Below are positions 12,496 through 13,176 of a stretch of 13,176 bases of DNA, piece by piece. Below the pieces are notes generated by a model. It made no database searches. It had not been told where the DNA came from and worked only from the letters and a program-made list of their open reading frames with translations. Each line of letters opens with the position of its first letter. Position 1 is the stretch's first letter. Location: contig JAEZBZ010000360.1 in assembly GCA_023412745.1 (NCBI GenBank), positions 1 through 13,176 on the forward strand, given 5' to 3'. Made by a program: the position numbers and the translations under genes. Source of the stretch: Pseudomonadota bacterium (lineage in GTDB: Bacteria; Pseudomonadota; Alphaproteobacteria; Rhizobiales; Hyphomicrobiaceae).

Positions 12496-13176
12496 TTAAA
12501 CGCGCGGCTTGGCCCGTGTCGTTGGCGTCGCGCTGGCCGGCTCATCTGGCCACGGATGTTTTGGGTATCGCCCTTTCATCTCTGCCTTCACGCCTGCCCA
12601 GGAACCGCGCCAGAAGCCTGGTAAATCGCGCGTTATCTGGATCGGACGCTGCGCGGGCGACAGCAGATGCAGGGTGAGTGGGAGACGGCCGCCCGCGATT
12701 GCGGGATGGCGGTCGAGGCCAAACAGTTCCTGCACGCGAATGTGAAGAGCCGGCGCATCCGGGCCATCGTAGTGGATCGGATGGCTGTGCCCGGTCGGCG
12801 CGGTGAAGTGTGACGGCGCGTCGGCATCGAGGCGCTGCCGCGTCGCCCACGGCAAAAGCACATCGAGAGCGGCGCCAAGGTCATCGGCGCCGATATCGGA
12901 TAGTCGCGATTTTTCGTTCAGGAACGGAGCCAGCCAGTCCGTCACGGATTTTGCCAACGCGGCGTCCGAAAGGTCCGGCCAGGTGTCCGGATCGACGGCG
13001 CGCATAAACGCCACGCGGTCTCGCAGTTGAAGCTGGCCCTTGCTCCACGGCAGGCGGTCGACGCCGAGGCTTGCGATGCCCTGCGCCAGAGCCTCGCCGC
13101 TGTCGGGAGGAACCGGCCGCGGTTCGCTCGACAGCACGATGGCATCCAACCGGCGCACGCGCCGTGCACGCAGGGC
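12496..13176 (-). CDS. hrpB: ATP-dependent helicase HrpB, C-terminal part (runs off the window)
   Basis: The last 226 codons of a DEAH-type helicase HrpB; the frame stays open to the window edge, so the start and both RecA-like helicase domains lie outside. What is seen is the HrpB-specific C-terminal region (HrpB_C, PF08482): P-W-S-K-G-Q-L-Q-L-R-D-R-V-A-F, the L-D-V-L-L-P-W segment, P-I-H-Y-D-G-P, V-Q-E-L-F-G-L, P-L-T-L-H-L-L-S-P-A-Q-R-P-I-Q and the strongly conserved end D-L-P-G-F-W-R-G-S-W, V-K-A-E-M-K-G-R-Y-P-K-H-P-W-P. It is therefore an intact C terminus. HrpB is a putative RNA-dependent helicase of poorly known role. The stop is 95 bases before the phnD-A start, with the Pho box between, so the phn genes are probably not simply co-transcribed with it. 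Confidence 0.93.
   Translation of the reverse strand, partial: ALRARRVRRLDAIVLSSEPRPVPPDSGEALAQGIASLGVDRLPWSKGQLQLRDRVAFMRAVDPDTWPDLSDAALAKSVTDWLAPFLNEKSRLSDIGADDLGAALDVLLPWATRQRLDADAPSHFTAPTGHSHPIHYDGPDAPALHIRVQELFGLDRHPAIAGGRLPLTLHLLSPAQRPIQITRDLPGFWRGSWAGVKAEMKGRYPKHPWPDEPASATPTTRAKPRV

Overview
This window looks like chromosomal DNA of a high-GC alphaproteobacterium, most likely of the order Hyphomicrobiales (Rhizobiales), in or near the Bradyrhizobium/Afipia/Rhodopseudomonas-type lineages. The evidence is the strongly G/C-biased codon use, KGG-repeat stress proteins with an EcfG-type promoter (GGAAC-N18-TT), PhoB-box-like sites of the alphaproteobacterial form, and a 600-residue bacterial LepA. 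The order-level placement is inference; no rRNA gene or other taxonomic marker is present.

Left part (1-3103, all + strand): two small KGG-repeat hydrophilic stress proteins (79-405 and 540-944), a membrane-anchored Clp-fold serine protease of the SDH family (1137-1964), and a secreted protein that is probably an outer-membrane beta barrel (2135-3103). The first KGG gene has a near-perfect general-stress (EcfG) promoter, so this end reads as a stress/envelope neighbourhood. A 10-bp-stem hairpin at 3124-3149 separates it from the convergent gene that follows.

Middle (3154-7623): a cytoplasmic zinc-dependent phospholipase C-like protein fused to a helix-hairpin-helix (DUF4332-like) C-terminal domain (minus strand); a divergently oriented HNH-nuclease-like gene of clearly lower GC, probably acquired horizontally; and lepA (elongation factor 4, minus strand), which may be transcribed without a leader.

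Right part (7811-12400, minus strand): a complete phosphonate/phosphate-ester ABC importer in the order phnD-A, phnD-B, phnC, phnE1, phnE2. The two binding-protein genes are tandem duplicates. Each has a PhoB-box-like site about 60 bp upstream of its start codon, and a hairpin separates them. This suggests phosphate-starvation control, with phnD-A expressed from its own unit and phnD-B leading the transporter operon. No phosphonate-degrading enzyme is encoded here. The window ends inside the 3' part of hrpB (RNA-helicase-like protein).

No tRNA, rRNA, CRISPR array, insertion sequence or phage gene was seen. No gene-free stretch exceeds 300 bases; the longest, 4708-4948, is an AT-richer divergent intergenic region with one inverted repeat. 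Nothing here amounts to a clear new system. The points most worth a second look are the duplicated promoter-plus-binding-protein unit with its Ca-loop-like N termini, the phospholipase-HhH fusion, and the solitary foreign HNH gene.
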